A stretch of 16,142 nucleotides of DNA from Candidatus Eiseniibacteriota bacterium (GTDB lineage: Bacteria; Joyebacterota; Joyebacteria; Joyebacterales; Joyebacteraceae), in assembly GCA_030639555.1 (NCBI GenBank), contig DAOWCM010000016.1, positions 1 to 16,142 on the forward strand, read 5' to 3'. The translations under genes and the position numbers were made by a program. Below the pieces are notes generated by a model. That model saw only the letters and a list, made by a program, of their open reading frames with translations, ran no database searches and was not told where the DNA came from. Position 1 is the first letter of the stretch. Each line of letters begins with the position of its first letter. This document shows, in pieces, positions 1 through 7,470 of this stretch.

Positions 1-272
1 TCGACGAGAACGTCCTCAAGGTAGACGTTGATCGTCTTCCCGGTCAGGCCGCTTCCGATGAGGAAGTTGATGCCGGTCTTCTGCGTCATGACCTTGAGCA
101 CGCTGCCCAGCGTCACGCTCGTCAGATTCAGTGAGAGTCTCTGACCCCGCTCCACGTTCGTCGTCCCACTCTGTGACCACGCGGGCGAGCACGCGACAAT
201 CAGCAGGGCGGCGACCACCGCGATGATCGTGAAGAGGCGGTACGCCTTGTGTGTCGATTCCCGGACCATCAT
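1..272 (-). CDS. pilQ: Type IV pilus secretin PilQ, N-terminal fragment (cut by window edge)
   Basis: This is the first 90 codons of the outer-membrane secretin through which the pilus exits. A basic N-terminus is followed by a hydrophobic segment (about residues 13-28) ending in an I-V-A-C lipobox-like stretch and then P-A-W-S-Q, so it could be processed by signal peptidase I or II. After that comes a secretin/TonB N-terminal-like (STN) motif: R-L-S-L-N-L, then L-G-S-V-L-K, I-N-F-L-I and L-T-G-K-T-I-N-V-Y-L. The start is one of two adjacent ATG codons; AGGAGG at 284-279 sits 6 bases upstream and overlaps the pilP stop codon, implying translational coupling. The rest of the secretin lies left of position 1. 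The assignment rests on the STN pattern plus its place after pilMNOP. Confidence 0.85.
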   Translation of the reverse strand, partial: MMVRESTHKAYRLFTIIAVVAALLIVACSPAWSQSGTTNVERGQRLSLNLTSVTLGSVLKVMTQKTGINFLIGSGLTGKTINVYLEDVLV

Positions 273-282
273 GTCAAACCTC

Positions 283-825
283 CTAGTCGACGGTCAGTAC
301 GTAATGCTTCGACCCAAACGACAGCACAACGCTGTCGGACCTGATCTCCACGACCCTTGCTCCCTTGATTCGATCGCCGACGTGGAGATCCAATCCATCT
401 ATCATCACAACGGGATTCTGGGGGTCCCAGATGATCCCGGAAAGCCACATACTCGGAAGCCTGGTGACCGCTCTGGTCGGGGCCTCGGTCTGCGGTTGTG
501 TAGTGGTCTTGAGCACTCCGGCGGGCGCAACCATCGGATCCCTGGCCTCCCCGGCTCCGGCGGCGTACTCGCCCTGCCCGTCCGCCCGGCTTATCTTGCC
601 GACCATCACGAGGTGCGCATAATCGGCATCCAGCAGTCCGACGGGACCATTCCAATTCACGTTGCCCGAGGCGGCGAGTTCGTCAATTGCGGCGCTTCCT
701 GACATGAACGAGACGATCGCCGCCGTGACCGCTATGACGGCAGACATGGTAGCCGCGATGGGCTTCGCCTTGCCGTGCAACTTGGCCGCGAAGCCGGTTG
801 CCTGTGGCGGTAGTTTCAGGTCCAA
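283..825 (-). CDS. pilP: PilP-like type IV pilus inner-membrane/periplasmic protein
   Basis: In pilus machines PilP links the inner-membrane PilN/PilO pair to the secretin. This 180-aa protein has a short cytoplasmic N-terminus, one membrane helix (about residues 23-46), a Pro/Thr/Ala-rich linker and a C-terminal beta domain (about 128-180). The pattern L-S-G-I-I-W-D-P, V-V-M-I-D-G, V-G-D-R-I-K-G and V-V-E-I is typical of the PilP/GspC homology region. It has a membrane helix where classical PilP is a lipoprotein, so it is GspC-like in layout. The start is TTG at 825, preceded by GGGAGGG at 839-833 with a 7-base spacer; no better ATG precedes the helix. It lies 3 bases after pilO and its stop is fused to the pilQ ribosome site. 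The family call comes from pattern and position. Confidence 0.78.
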   Translation of the reverse strand: MDLKLPPQATGFAAKLHGKAKPIAATMSAVIAVTAAIVSFMSGSAAIDELAASGNVNWNGPVGLLDADYAHLVMVGKISRADGQGEYAAGAGEARDPMVAPAGVLKTTTQPQTEAPTRAVTRLPSMWLSGIIWDPQNPVVMIDGLDLHVGDRIKGARVVEIRSDSVVLSFGSKHYVLTVD

Positions 826-828
826 ACC

Positions 829-1875
829 CTATCCCTCCCATGCCGCGAGTGCGAGGAGCACCGTGGCCTCGCTGTCGCGTTCCCTGCTGTCTGCATCAGA
901 TCTGATCTCGACCTCCTCGAGCAGGGTGAACCTCGGCGAGCCCTCGAGCAGAGACAGGAACTCACCTATCTCGCGGAACGTGCCCCTGATTCGAAGTCGC
1001 AGGGGGTACTCCACGAGATGCCCGGAGACATCGCGAGCAAGCAGCAGATCGGGGTCTCCCATTATCTTCACGCCGGACCCTTCGGCCATCAGCCTGACCT
1101 CAGACATGACGGTCAACCGCTGGTCGCCGGTCATCAGGCCGTCCTTGAACGCGCTGATGGCCGCGTCGGCCCGCTCTATGACCACGTAGTCGTGGAGTAC
1201 GCTCTTCTGCTCCTGCACCAGGTGCAGACGCCTGCTCATGGGCTGCATGATGAGGAAGTGGACGGAACCGACGGCAAGTGCGTAGACGCACACCACGAGA
1301 ACAGCTGTCTTGCCCAGCGTGTTCGCCCGCCAGGAGGCCCGAAGCCGATCGGAGTCAATCCTCAGCAGCCCGAGGCTGCGAATCTTCGTCACCTTCCGGA
1401 CGCGTGCCGGCTCGTCGACTTCGCTTTCGCCGGCCGCCACCTCATCGGGGTCCCCCGCGCCCGCGGCTCCCTCAGCGTCCGCGGCATCCTCAGCGCCCGC
1501 GGCATCCACCGCGCCGGCGGCATCCACAGCGTCCGCGGGACCTTCAGCGTCCGCGGCATCCACAGCGCCCGCGGCTCCCTCAGCGTCCGCGGCACCCTCA
1601 GCGCCCGCGGCATCCACCGCGCCGGCGGCATCCACAGCGTCCGCGGCATCCATGGCGTCTCCGGATGCGTCGAGAGTCCCATCCTTCGTGTTGTCGACGA
1701 GGCCCGTGTCGAGGGCATCGCCGGAAGGCCCGAGCGGGCTTCCCGGCTGCCCCTCAGACTCCGTGGCTTCAGACGGCGAGTCAGACACACCATCGGCCTG
1801 AGCCAGGAGGTCGTCCTCCGGTCGTCCGGTTCTCTCGTCGTCACGTCTGTACTCGCTGCCGTCTGAGATCTTCAC
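829..1875 (-). CDS. pilO: PilO-like pilus alignment protein with long acidic repeat N-terminus
   Basis: PilO pairs with PilN in the inner membrane to align the pilus motor with the secretin. The 348-aa product has a charged, low-complexity cytoplasmic N-terminus (residues 1-185), one membrane helix (about 190-210), a short coiled-coil-like stretch and a C-terminal ferredoxin-like domain. In that domain the segments around V-E-Y-P-L-R-L-R-I-R-G and F-L-S-L-L-E are typical PilO/GspM. Family members are usually about 200 aa with only a short N-tail. Here residues 75-140 are eleven near-perfect hexapeptides rich in Ala, Asp, Gly, Val and Glu. The start is GTG at 1875, preceded by AGGAGA at a good distance. 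A 58-base gap separates it from pilN. The PilO call for the C-terminal half is firm by context; the N-terminal extension has no recognised function. Confidence 0.8.
   Translation of the reverse strand: MKISDGSEYRRDDERTGRPEDDLLAQADGVSDSPSEATESEGQPGSPLGPSGDALDTGLVDNTKDGTLDASGDAMDAADAVDAAGAVDAAGAEGAADAEGAAGAVDAADAEGPADAVDAAGAVDAAGAEDAADAEGAAGAGDPDEVAAGESEVDEPARVRKVTKIRSLGLLRIDSDRLRASWRANTLGKTAVLVVCVYALAVGSVHFLIMQPMSRRLHLVQEQKSVLHDYVVIERADAAISAFKDGLMTGDQRLTVMSEVRLMAEGSGVKIMGDPDLLLARDVSGHLVEYPLRLRIRGTFREIGEFLSLLEGSPRFTLLEEVEIRSDADSRERDSEATVLLALAAWEG
1456..1653 (-). repeat. 18-bp tandem repeat array coding hexapeptides in PilO
   Basis: There are eleven consecutive 18-bp units (plus-strand type GCG-YCC-GCG-GCA-TCC-ACM) with no frame loss. 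On the minus strand each encodes (V/E/M)-(D/G)-A/P-A-(D/G)-A. A higher-order period of six units (108 bp) is visible: the block starting at 1493 recurs almost exactly at 1601. This suggests expansion by duplication of a multi-unit block, probably by slippage or unequal exchange. All unit differences keep the small or acidic residue pattern. Copy number could vary between strains without breaking the frame. Confidence 0.93.
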
Positions 1876-1933
1876 GTTCTCTCCTGCTTTTCCACGCCAC
1901 CCGGTCGTCCGCTCGCCTTGAAGCGAGCATCAA

Positions 1934-2548
1934 CTAGAACGGGCAGGTTATCTCAAACCCCACGACGCTGGTGCCGCGTATCTGCTCGAGGCCGGTTCCC
2001 AGGGATTCAACACTCTGAATGATGCTCTGGAGCCCCTCGTCGTCCTCGAGGTTCCCGACAAACGCACTGATGGCCTGGTCACCCTCGGGACCTCGACCTG
2101 CCAGGGCCACGCCTTCGATTATGATGCCCCTGAAAGAGCGGGGCTTGCCTCTCGCTCCCTCTTCGGCATCCCTGAGGTCCGCAATGCTGACTCGTGTGAG
2201 CCACACACCATCGGGCACTGCCCTGGCGATGCTCTCCCAGATCGGTGTGAAACAGATGCGAGCATCCACGATCTTCGCGAGGTCCTTCAGATGGGGCTTC
2301 GTCTTCCCGATGATCGTCTCGAGCTCGTCCTCGTCGGGAATGCCCGGATACTGGACGGTGAAGTGTTCTCGGAGCTCGATGATCTCGGCCGCATAGACAT
2401 CGGCCATCCGAAGATCGGAGACCGAGACGGCGCCCATGCTCGCGAGAGTCAGACCCAGCGAAAGTGCGGAGAACGCCACAATGGCCGTGACGATCTTCTT
2501 CCTGCTCTCAGGGACTATCCGCTGACCTATGAAGTTGATGTCGTACAC
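1934..2548 (-). CDS. pilN: PilN-like type IV pilus assembly protein
   Basis: This is an inner-membrane protein that binds PilM through its cytoplasmic tail and PilO through its periplasmic part. The 204-aa product begins Y-D-I-N-F-I-G-Q-R-I-V-P, a counterpart of the PilN tail motif I-N-L-L-P that docks into PilM. A single membrane helix (about residues 20-43) and a periplasmic ferredoxin-like fold follow, with the family pattern P-D-G-V-W-L-T-R-V and I-I-I-E-G-V-A. The start is GTG at 2548, only 3 bases after the pilM stop. The ribosome site is weak (AAGGAT is far upstream), so translation is probably coupled to pilM. The order M-N-O-P supports the call. Confidence 0.82.
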   Translation of the reverse strand: MYDINFIGQRIVPESRKKIVTAIVAFSALSLGLTLASMGAVSVSDLRMADVYAAEIIELREHFTVQYPGIPDEDELETIIGKTKPHLKDLAKIVDARICFTPIWESIARAVPDGVWLTRVSIADLRDAEEGARGKPRSFRGIIIEGVALAGRGPEGDQAISAFVGNLEDDEGLQSIIQSVESLGTGLEQIRGTSVVGFEITCPF

Positions 2549-2551
2549 TTG

Positions 2552-3574
2552 TTAGTTTGGATCCTTTTTCATTGCCAGCGCCGCCGCGAGCGATGAAATC
2601 GGGGCGAGCCTCTGAACCGCCTCCGCATCGAATCGCGCGTCATCGACATGAACCCTGTCCAACGGGCTCCAGTTGATGACCTGAAGACCAGCCATCTCGG
2701 AGATCGCATCGCTGAGCCCGGGTACGATCGAGGCGCCCCCGCACATGAAGAGCGCGTCGACCTGCGTGCGGTCCCCTCTCGTCTGGTAGTACATGAGCGA
2801 GCGGGAGAGCTCGCCAACCAATTGCCGCGTCACATGCTCAATTGCCCGTGCGGAAGCCAGCTCTCGCTCGGGCTCCATGATCTTCGCCTTCTCGGCGTCT
2901 TCCATCGGCACGGAGAGCGCGTCTGCGATGGCCTGCGTGTAGTCGTTGCCACCGATCTCGATGTCGCGAACGAACGGGACAGTTCCCTTGCGCGCTATTC
3001 CGATGCTCGTGCTCAAAGCGCCTATGTCGATGACACCACAGGTCTCCGGCAGCCCCTCTTCCAGAAGCAGAGCGTCGAGCAGCACAAGCGCGTCGACTCC
3101 GACCACTCTCGGCTCGAGTCCGGCTTCCTCGAGCACGGCGATCTTGGCGTCCACCGTCTCCTTGCGCGCGGCGACGAAGAGCACGTCCATCATGTCCGAC
3201 GGCGACGCCTCGGATTCGATGACACAGTGGTCGAGGTAGGAACCGTGGAGCTCGAACCCGATGACCTGACTGCCCTCGTACCTGAGAGCCCCGTCCAGCT
3301 CCGCCCTGCCCAGTGCGGGAAATCGCATACCTCTCACGGCAACCTTGCGTCCGCTGACCGAGATCGCGGTGTGGTTGGTCACCAGGTCCTTCCCCTCCAG
3401 CACGAGCGACATGGCCTTTCCGTACGCGGAGGACGATGCGTCGTCAGGGACGGCGACAACGGATATGTTCTCGAGTTCGAATGCCCTGGGAGAACCGGAA
3501 AGCTCGACCAGCTTCACCGAAGTGGAGCCTATGTCGACGCCCACCAACCCCCTGTGCTGTTCTGTCTTGCGCAA
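2552..3574 (-). CDS. pilM: PilM, actin-like ATPase of the type IV pilus
   Basis: This cytoplasmic actin/FtsA-fold protein nucleates the PilMNOP complex. It has 340 aa, close to the usual PilM length of about 350. The phosphate-1 loop V-G-V-D-I-G-S-T-S-V-K-L-V-E-L is near residue 11, the second phosphate loop G-V-I-D-I-G-A-L-S-T-S-I is near 186, and the adenosine motif M-C-G-G-A-S-I-V-P-G-L is near 277. The start is TTG at 3574, with AGAGG and AGGAG upstream; no ATG precedes the phosphate loop. The 57-base gap from the upstream pilin contains a small GC hairpin (3598-3613) without a T-run, so the operon probably continues through it. Confidence 0.93.
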   Translation of the reverse strand: MRKTEQHRGLVGVDIGSTSVKLVELSGSPRAFELENISVVAVPDDASSSAYGKAMSLVLEGKDLVTNHTAISVSGRKVAVRGMRFPALGRAELDGALRYEGSQVIGFELHGSYLDHCVIESEASPSDMMDVLFVAARKETVDAKIAVLEEAGLEPRVVGVDALVLLDALLLEEGLPETCGVIDIGALSTSIGIARKGTVPFVRDIEIGGNDYTQAIADALSVPMEDAEKAKIMEPERELASARAIEHVTRQLVGELSRSLMYYQTRGDRTQVDALFMCGGASIVPGLSDAISEMAGLQVINWSPLDRVHVDDARFDAEAVQRLAPISSLAAALAMKKDPN

Positions 3575-3631
3575 TTGTCCTCTGCTCCTGCTTCCCCGGG
3601 CCCCGTGAGGCCCGCCCCCGACCGAGATCGC

Positions 3632-4069
3632 TCAGAACACCCTGGTGAAGTCTCCGCCCTCGTCTATCGTGACCACGATCGTCGCAACCTCCGACCCGAA
3701 GAGCGCCACACTCTGCGCACCATCGCACTTGACCGTGAACGCATTCGCGGACGGAGCCCCGTCGAACATGTAGCACTCCGAGCTGAAGTAGCGGCCCGCG
3801 AGGTCGTTGTTGCTGACGCCCAGAAGTCCTCCGTTTGTTACCTGTGCACCATCCGTGAAGACCGATGGGTTTGCGAAGGTCCCATGCTCCACGTAGTAGA
3901 CGCGCATGGCGCTCCGGATCATCCCGAGAGCAGCAACGGCCTCGGTGGATTTCGAGCGCTGGGGGACCATCTGGAACATGGGAAAGGCGATAGCCGCCAG
4001 CACGCCTATGATGGTGACGACTATCATCATCTCCGTCAGAGTGAAGCCCCGCTGGTTTCGCCCAAACAT
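3632..4069 (-). CDS. pilA: Type IV pilin, second tandem copy
   Basis: This is a type IVa pilin precursor of 145 aa. The class III leader M-F-G-R-N-Q-R-G is cut by prepilin peptidase before F-T-L-T-E-M-M-I-V-V, leaving the conserved Glu at mature position 5 and a hydrophobic alpha-1 helix. A globular domain follows with one cysteine pair (E-C-Y-M-F and V-K-C-D-G) that probably forms a disulphide. The chosen ATG at 4069 has GGGGAG 8 bases upstream; an open frame to 4225 exists but precedes a valid leader and is not expected to be translated. It is clearly paralogous to the pilin at 4256-4687, with the same domain plan and a shared R-V-Y-Y-x-E-H-G-T motif. It may be a minor or alternative subunit. 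Confidence 0.93.
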   Translation of the reverse strand: MFGRNQRGFTLTEMMIVVTIIGVLAAIAFPMFQMVPQRSKSTEAVAALGMIRSAMRVYYVEHGTFANPSVFTDGAQVTNGGLLGVSNNDLAGRYFSSECYMFDGAPSANAFTVKCDGAQSVALFGSEVATIVVTIDEGGDFTRVF

Positions 4070-4199
4070 GATGCCTGCTCCCCAGAACATGTGTCGAACT
4101 GACTGACTGGTTCCGCGCCGGATCGCCTGTGCCACCTCCGGCCGAACCGGATCATAACCCGCCTTAGCAACTTCCCCTACCCTGCCCCCCTCTCGAATC

Positions 4200-4229
4200 G
4201 GGGGCGGCGCCACGGAGGGCGCCACCCCC
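4200..4229 (-). terminator. GC hairpin between the two pilin genes
   Basis: GGGGG-C-GGCGCC, a 6-base loop, then GGCGCC-A-CCCCC forms an 11-pair stem with one internal mismatch. It begins 26 bases after the stop of the first pilin on the minus strand. No T-tract follows, so it is more likely a partial terminator or an mRNA-stabilising/processing structure. Either would lift the first pilin message above the downstream pilin and pilMNOPQ. The structure is visible; the role is inferred. Confidence 0.6.
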
Positions 4230-4255
4230 GCTCATGTTCACATCGTTGGCACGAA

Positions 4256-4687
4256 CTAGCCGTTCGTGATGGTGCCGTTATGATCGATGAACCGTACGAT
4301 TGTAGCGACTTCGCTCCCGTACGGAGCAGCGCTGAGTGCGCCATCGCACTCGATGGTGTAGGTAGTAGCATCCGGGGCGCCGCTAAACGTGTAGCACGCA
4401 CCGCTGAAGTACCTACCGAGAAGATCGTTCACACTGACGTCGAGGACGCTACCAGCCGTCACGACCGCGCCGTCCGCGAAGCTGGCATGCACGTACGTGC
4501 CATGCTCGGCGTAGTAGACCCGCAGCGCACCGCGAATCGTGCCCAGTGCAGCCACCGCCTCCGACGCCTTAGCACGCTCAGTTGCGCCCTGATACATCGG
4601 AATGGCCACAGCCGCCAGGATGCCGACGATGATGACAACGATCATCAGCTCGACAAGTGTGAAACCCCCCTGGTTCTTGCGCAGCAT
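4256..4687 (-). CDS. pilA: Type IV pilin, first tandem copy (likely major pilin)
   Basis: This 143-aa prepilin has leader M-L-R-K-N-Q-G-G, cleavage before F-T-L-V-E-L-M-I-V-V, Glu at mature position 5 and the hydrophobic stretch I-I-V-G-I-L-A-A-V-A-I-P. The globular part holds a cysteine pair (A-C-Y-T-F and I-E-C-D-G). It has the best ribosome site in the locus: GGGAGGAGG directly before the ATG region at 4687. Being promoter-proximal of the two pilins, with a hairpin after it, it is the better candidate for the main structural subunit (inference). It lies 46 bases after pilC. The short C-terminal domain is like that of other short type IVa pilins. Confidence 0.95.
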   Translation of the reverse strand: MLRKNQGGFTLVELMIVVIIVGILAAVAIPMYQGATERAKASEAVAALGTIRGALRVYYAEHGTYVHASFADGAVVTAGSVLDVSVNDLLGRYFSGACYTFSGAPDATTYTIECDGALSAAPYGSEVATIVRFIDHNGTITNG

Positions 4688-4733
4688 TTGTATTCACCTC
4701 CTCCCTGCTCTCTTAAGGCCTCTTGTTGCCCAC

Positions 4734-5936
4734 CTATCCGATTCCAGTCGCCATCTGGAATATCGGCAGGTAGATAGCGAGCACGACCACGGTGACAATC
4801 GCTCCGAGTCCCACGATGAGAATCGGTTCGATCATCGAGGTCAGCCCGCTTATCGCCGCGTCAACTTCACGCGTGTAAAAATCGGATATCTTGTTCAGCA
4901 TCTCCGGCAGGTTTCCGGAGCTCTCTCCTGCGGCCACCATGCTGATGACCATCTTCGGGAACACGGTCGACTCCGCGAGTTTCTCCGAGATCGTGGACCC
5001 GTTGATCACACCGACGCTCACGTTGTCCACGGCCGCCTTGACCACCGCGTTACCGGCCGTCTCCCCGACGATCTCCAGGGCAGCTACGACCGCGACGCCG
5101 TTGTCCATGAGCGTGCTGAGCGTGCTGCTGAAGCGCGCCACGGCGGCCTTGAGGATGAGCTTGCCGAAGATCGGGGTCCTGAGCAGCCAGCCGTCGACCG
5201 TGCTCTTGCCGGCGGGCGTCTTGTGCCACTTCCAGAAGGCGTAGACACCACCGCCGGCGAGCACGATCTCGTAGATGAGATAGCGCCCGACGAACCTCGA
5301 TGTCGCCATCAGGAACTTGGTCAGGGGTGGGAGCTGCATATCGAAGCTCGCGAAGATGCTCTCGAACTGCGGGATCAAGAACAGCATGATCCCGGCCACT
5401 GCCATGATGAAGAACCCGGCGATGAACGCGGGGTATGCCGACGCCGCGCGAATCTTGCACGTCATCGCGTCCTTGGCCTCGAGGTAGTCTCCCAGCCGCT
5501 GGAGCACGTTCGGCAGCGCGCCTGACTCCTCTCCCGCACGAAGCATCGAGGTGAAGAGTTTCGAGAAGACCTTCGGGTGCTTCCCGAAAGCCGCGCACAG
5601 CGTCGAGCCGGCCTCGATGTCGGCCGCTATCTCCCGGAGCACGCTTGCCATCGTCACGTGGTCGGACTGGTCCGCGATGCTCTGGATCGACTCGAGCACC
5701 GGCAGGCCCGCGCCCAGCATCGCGCCCATCTGGCGGCAGAAGATCGCAAGGTCCTTCGTCTTGACCTTCTTGCCCTTCTTGGTGCGGGTGGGCGTGATGG
5801 GAGCCGGAGAGACGGCCACGACGATCAGCTCCTCCTTCCGCAGGGCCGAGACGAGTGACATCTCGCTCTCCGCGAACCTGGTTCCCTGGACCGTCCTACC
5901 GTTCGGTGTCTTGGCTGTGAAGATGAACTCTGGCAT
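4734..5936 (-). CDS. pilC: PilC, type IV pilus inner-membrane platform protein
   Basis: PilC is the polytopic GspF-family protein on which PilB and PilT act to add or extract pilins. It has about 400 aa, the usual family length. There is an N-terminal cytoplasmic segment (E-F-I-F-T-A-K-T-P-N-G-R-T-V-Q-G), then two tandem GspF domains, each starting with the F-x-R-Q-x-A/x-x-L pattern. Three membrane segments lie near residues 170-190, 220-240 and 370-395, the last being I-E-P-I-L-I-V-G-L-G-A-I-V. ATG at 5936 is preferred over the in-frame TTG at 5942 because AGAGGG lies 8 bases before the ATG but only 2 before the TTG. It follows pilT by about 36 bases and is probably co-transcribed with it. 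Confidence 0.95.
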   Translation of the reverse strand: MPEFIFTAKTPNGRTVQGTRFAESEMSLVSALRKEELIVVAVSPAPITPTRTKKGKKVKTKDLAIFCRQMGAMLGAGLPVLESIQSIADQSDHVTMASVLREIAADIEAGSTLCAAFGKHPKVFSKLFTSMLRAGEESGALPNVLQRLGDYLEAKDAMTCKIRAASAYPAFIAGFFIMAVAGIMLFLIPQFESIFASFDMQLPPLTKFLMATSRFVGRYLIYEIVLAGGGVYAFWKWHKTPAGKSTVDGWLLRTPIFGKLILKAAVARFSSTLSTLMDNGVAVVAALEIVGETAGNAVVKAAVDNVSVGVINGSTISEKLAESTVFPKMVISMVAAGESSGNLPEMLNKISDFYTREVDAAISGLTSMIEPILIVGLGAIVTVVVLAIYLPIFQMATGIG

Positions 5937-5972
5937 GTTCAAGTCCCTCTGGCCTGTTGTGACGTCGGTGCG

Positions 5973-7046
5973 CTAAGCCTTCACCGTCCTCGAGAGTTCA
6001 CGCATGATTCCCTTGATGTCGTTCGAGCAAGCGATGGCCTTATCAGTCGTGATGCGCTTCTCGCTCTCCAGCCTCAAGAGCGATGAGTTCATGCTGTGCA
6101 TGCCGTCCTTCGCGCCCGTCTCGATCGCCGACCTGAGCTGCTGAAGATTGTTCTCACGGATCAGGTTGCGAACGGCCGCGTTGGCAACCATCACCTCGGT
6201 TGCAAGTACTCTGCCCGATCCGCTCGCGTCCGGAAGCAGCTGCTGCACCAGGACTCCCTGCAGCGACAGCGATATCTGCGTTCTCACGCCCTGCTGCTCG
6301 TGCGGCGGGAAGATGTCGACGATCCGGCTGATCGCCTGAGGGGCCTCGCTCGTGTGCACCGTCGTCAGCACCAGGTGGCCCGTCTCCGCCATCGTCAGAG
6401 CGGTGCGGACCGTCTCCAGATCTCGGATCTCCCCGATGCAGATGACGTCCGGGTCCTGTCGAAGCACCTGACGAACCGCCGAGGCAAAAGAGGGCGCGTC
6501 GCGGCCTACCTCGCGCTGGTTGATAATCGAGAACTTGTGGCGGTGCAGGTACTCGATGGGGTCCTCGATCGAGAGTATGTGGACGTTCTTGTTGTCGTTG
6601 ATGTAGCAGAGCATCGAGGCCAATGTCGTCGACTTGCCGGATCCGGTGGGTCCGCTGACGAGCACGAGGCCGTTCAGCCTCTCGCAGAAGTCCTTCATGA
6701 CCAGCGGGACTCCGAGCTCTTCCATCGTGGGGATCTCCCACGGGAGGTGCCGGACGGCGGCGGCAACGCTTCCCCGCTGGTAGTAGATGTTGAGCCTGAA
6801 ACGCCCAAGTCCCTCCACGCTGAACGAGGTGTCCAGCCCCTTGTCGGCTTCGAACCTGGCGATCTTCTTCTCGTCGATCATCGCGTAGGAGAGCGCGCGG
6901 CTCTCTTCGGGACCCAGGGGCGGATAGTCCGCGGCAACGAGCGCCCCGTCGATCCTGATCTGCGGGGGAACGCCGGAAGTGATGTGGAGATCCGAGGCCT
7001 TGCGCTCGACCACTTCCTCAAGCAGCTTCCGAATTTCCGTAGTCAT
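5973..7046 (-). CDS. pilT: PilT, type IV pilus retraction ATPase
   Basis: This hexameric cytoplasmic ATPase depolymerises the pilus and powers twitching and DNA uptake. It has 357 aa, normal for PilT. Visible motifs are K-A-S-D-L-H-I (residues 16-22), Walker A G-P-T-G-S-G-K-S (132-139), the Asp box S-I-E-D-P-I-E-Y (159-166), Walker B D-V-I-C-I-G-E-I-R-D (200-209) and the His box G-H-L-V-L-T-T-V-H-T (223-232). The PilT-specific A-V-R-N-L-I-R-E motif (291-298) is needed for retraction, and it separates PilT from PilB. ATG at 7046 has GGGG just upstream. Its own sigma-54 promoter lies at 7237-7252, giving a leader of about 180 bases. Confidence 0.97.
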   Translation of the reverse strand: MTTEIRKLLEEVVERKASDLHITSGVPPQIRIDGALVAADYPPLGPEESRALSYAMIDEKKIARFEADKGLDTSFSVEGLGRFRLNIYYQRGSVAAAVRHLPWEIPTMEELGVPLVMKDFCERLNGLVLVSGPTGSGKSTTLASMLCYINDNKNVHILSIEDPIEYLHRHKFSIINQREVGRDAPSFASAVRQVLRQDPDVICIGEIRDLETVRTALTMAETGHLVLTTVHTSEAPQAISRIVDIFPPHEQQGVRTQISLSLQGVLVQQLLPDASGSGRVLATEVMVANAAVRNLIRENNLQQLRSAIETGAKDGMHSMNSSLLRLESEKRITTDKAIACSNDIKGIMRELSRTVKA

Positions 7047-7470
7047 GTGTGCCCCGTCATCTCGATTCAGTCTCGGCCGTCCCTGAGGGGACTCGACCGT
7101 GTCCGGCAGCCCACCCCGGGCCCGGACCCTCTACCCTGAGAGAAACCCGGTCCACCGCATCCCCGACTCACTTGCACCTAAGTCCTTGTGAGCGGGCAGG
7201 TTCCGACACGAGTATCTCCATTCCGATACGGTAGATTGCAAACCCCATGCCAGTAATACTTATGAGTGATGTAGTTGCTAAATCGCGTGCTGTCGGCGAG
7301 TTAGCGCGTCGTGAGCCCCCCCGTAACACTCGGAGGGCCTCCGGAAACCATCAGATTGCCTCGCATCCTGCACGAGCGGGTGGCATGGCTGACAGCACAG
7401 TGACCATGAACCCGGCGGGCGTGAAGCCCCGCATTCCGCTCGGCGACAAGGGGCGCCTCCGGCCAGTCCA
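7047..7470. other. 424-base intergenic region between pilB and pilT
   Basis: I see no convincing gene here. Open frames across it lack good starts, ribosome sites or recognisable products. The pilB-proximal part (minus strand) has small GC hairpins, such as a 5-bp stem around 7412-7430, but no T-run terminator. The middle (about 7231-7300) is locally AT-rich and holds the sigma-54 promoter. The pilT-proximal 180 bases would be the pilT leader, containing short GC inverted repeats but no riboswitch class that I can recognise. Confidence 0.6.
7237..7252 (-). promoter_or_regulatory. Sigma-54 (-24/-12) promoter upstream of pilT
   Basis: On the minus strand TGGCATG-GGGT-TTGCA matches the RpoN consensus TGGCACG-N4-TTGCW at all but one position. 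The invariant GG (7251-7250) and GC (7239-7238) are separated by exactly 10 bases. The predicted start is near 7226. The site lies in an AT-rich non-coding stretch with no gene in between, so it should drive pilT and probably pilC and the pilins. Sigma-54 control of pilus genes through PilR-type activators is established in several proteobacteria. Confidence 0.8.

Noticed and set aside
1456..1653. CRISPR array
   Set aside because: The repeats are contiguous 18-bp coding units without spacers, kept in frame within PilO.
2648..4102. Plus-strand 484-codon open frame opposite pilM and the second pilin
   Set aside because: It is antisense to two well-recognised genes and spans an intergenic gap. 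Its product has biased, low-complexity composition from high-GC third positions and matches no family.
4070..4225. 52-residue N-terminal extension of the second pilin
   Set aside because: The open frame continues upstream, but a class III leader with its own ribosome site begins at 4069. An extension would block prepilin processing.
4485..4505. Imperfect palindrome with CACGTACGTG core in the first pilin gene
   Set aside because: It falls in the pilin coding sequence with a one-base misalignment of its arms and no promoter nearby. Chance plus codon choice explains it.
6202..6216. Possible fourth sigma-54 site (GGGCAGA-GTAC-TTGCA, minus strand) inside pilT
   Set aside because: The GG-N10-GC spacing is right, but three consensus positions of the -24 block differ and the site lies within the conserved pilT coding region, about 270 bases before pilC. 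It is too weak to call.
6096..7139. Plus-strand 347-codon open frame opposite pilT
   Set aside because: It is the antisense shadow of a gene with every PilT motif. The composition is Arg/Asp/His/Leu-rich, as expected from the reverse frame.
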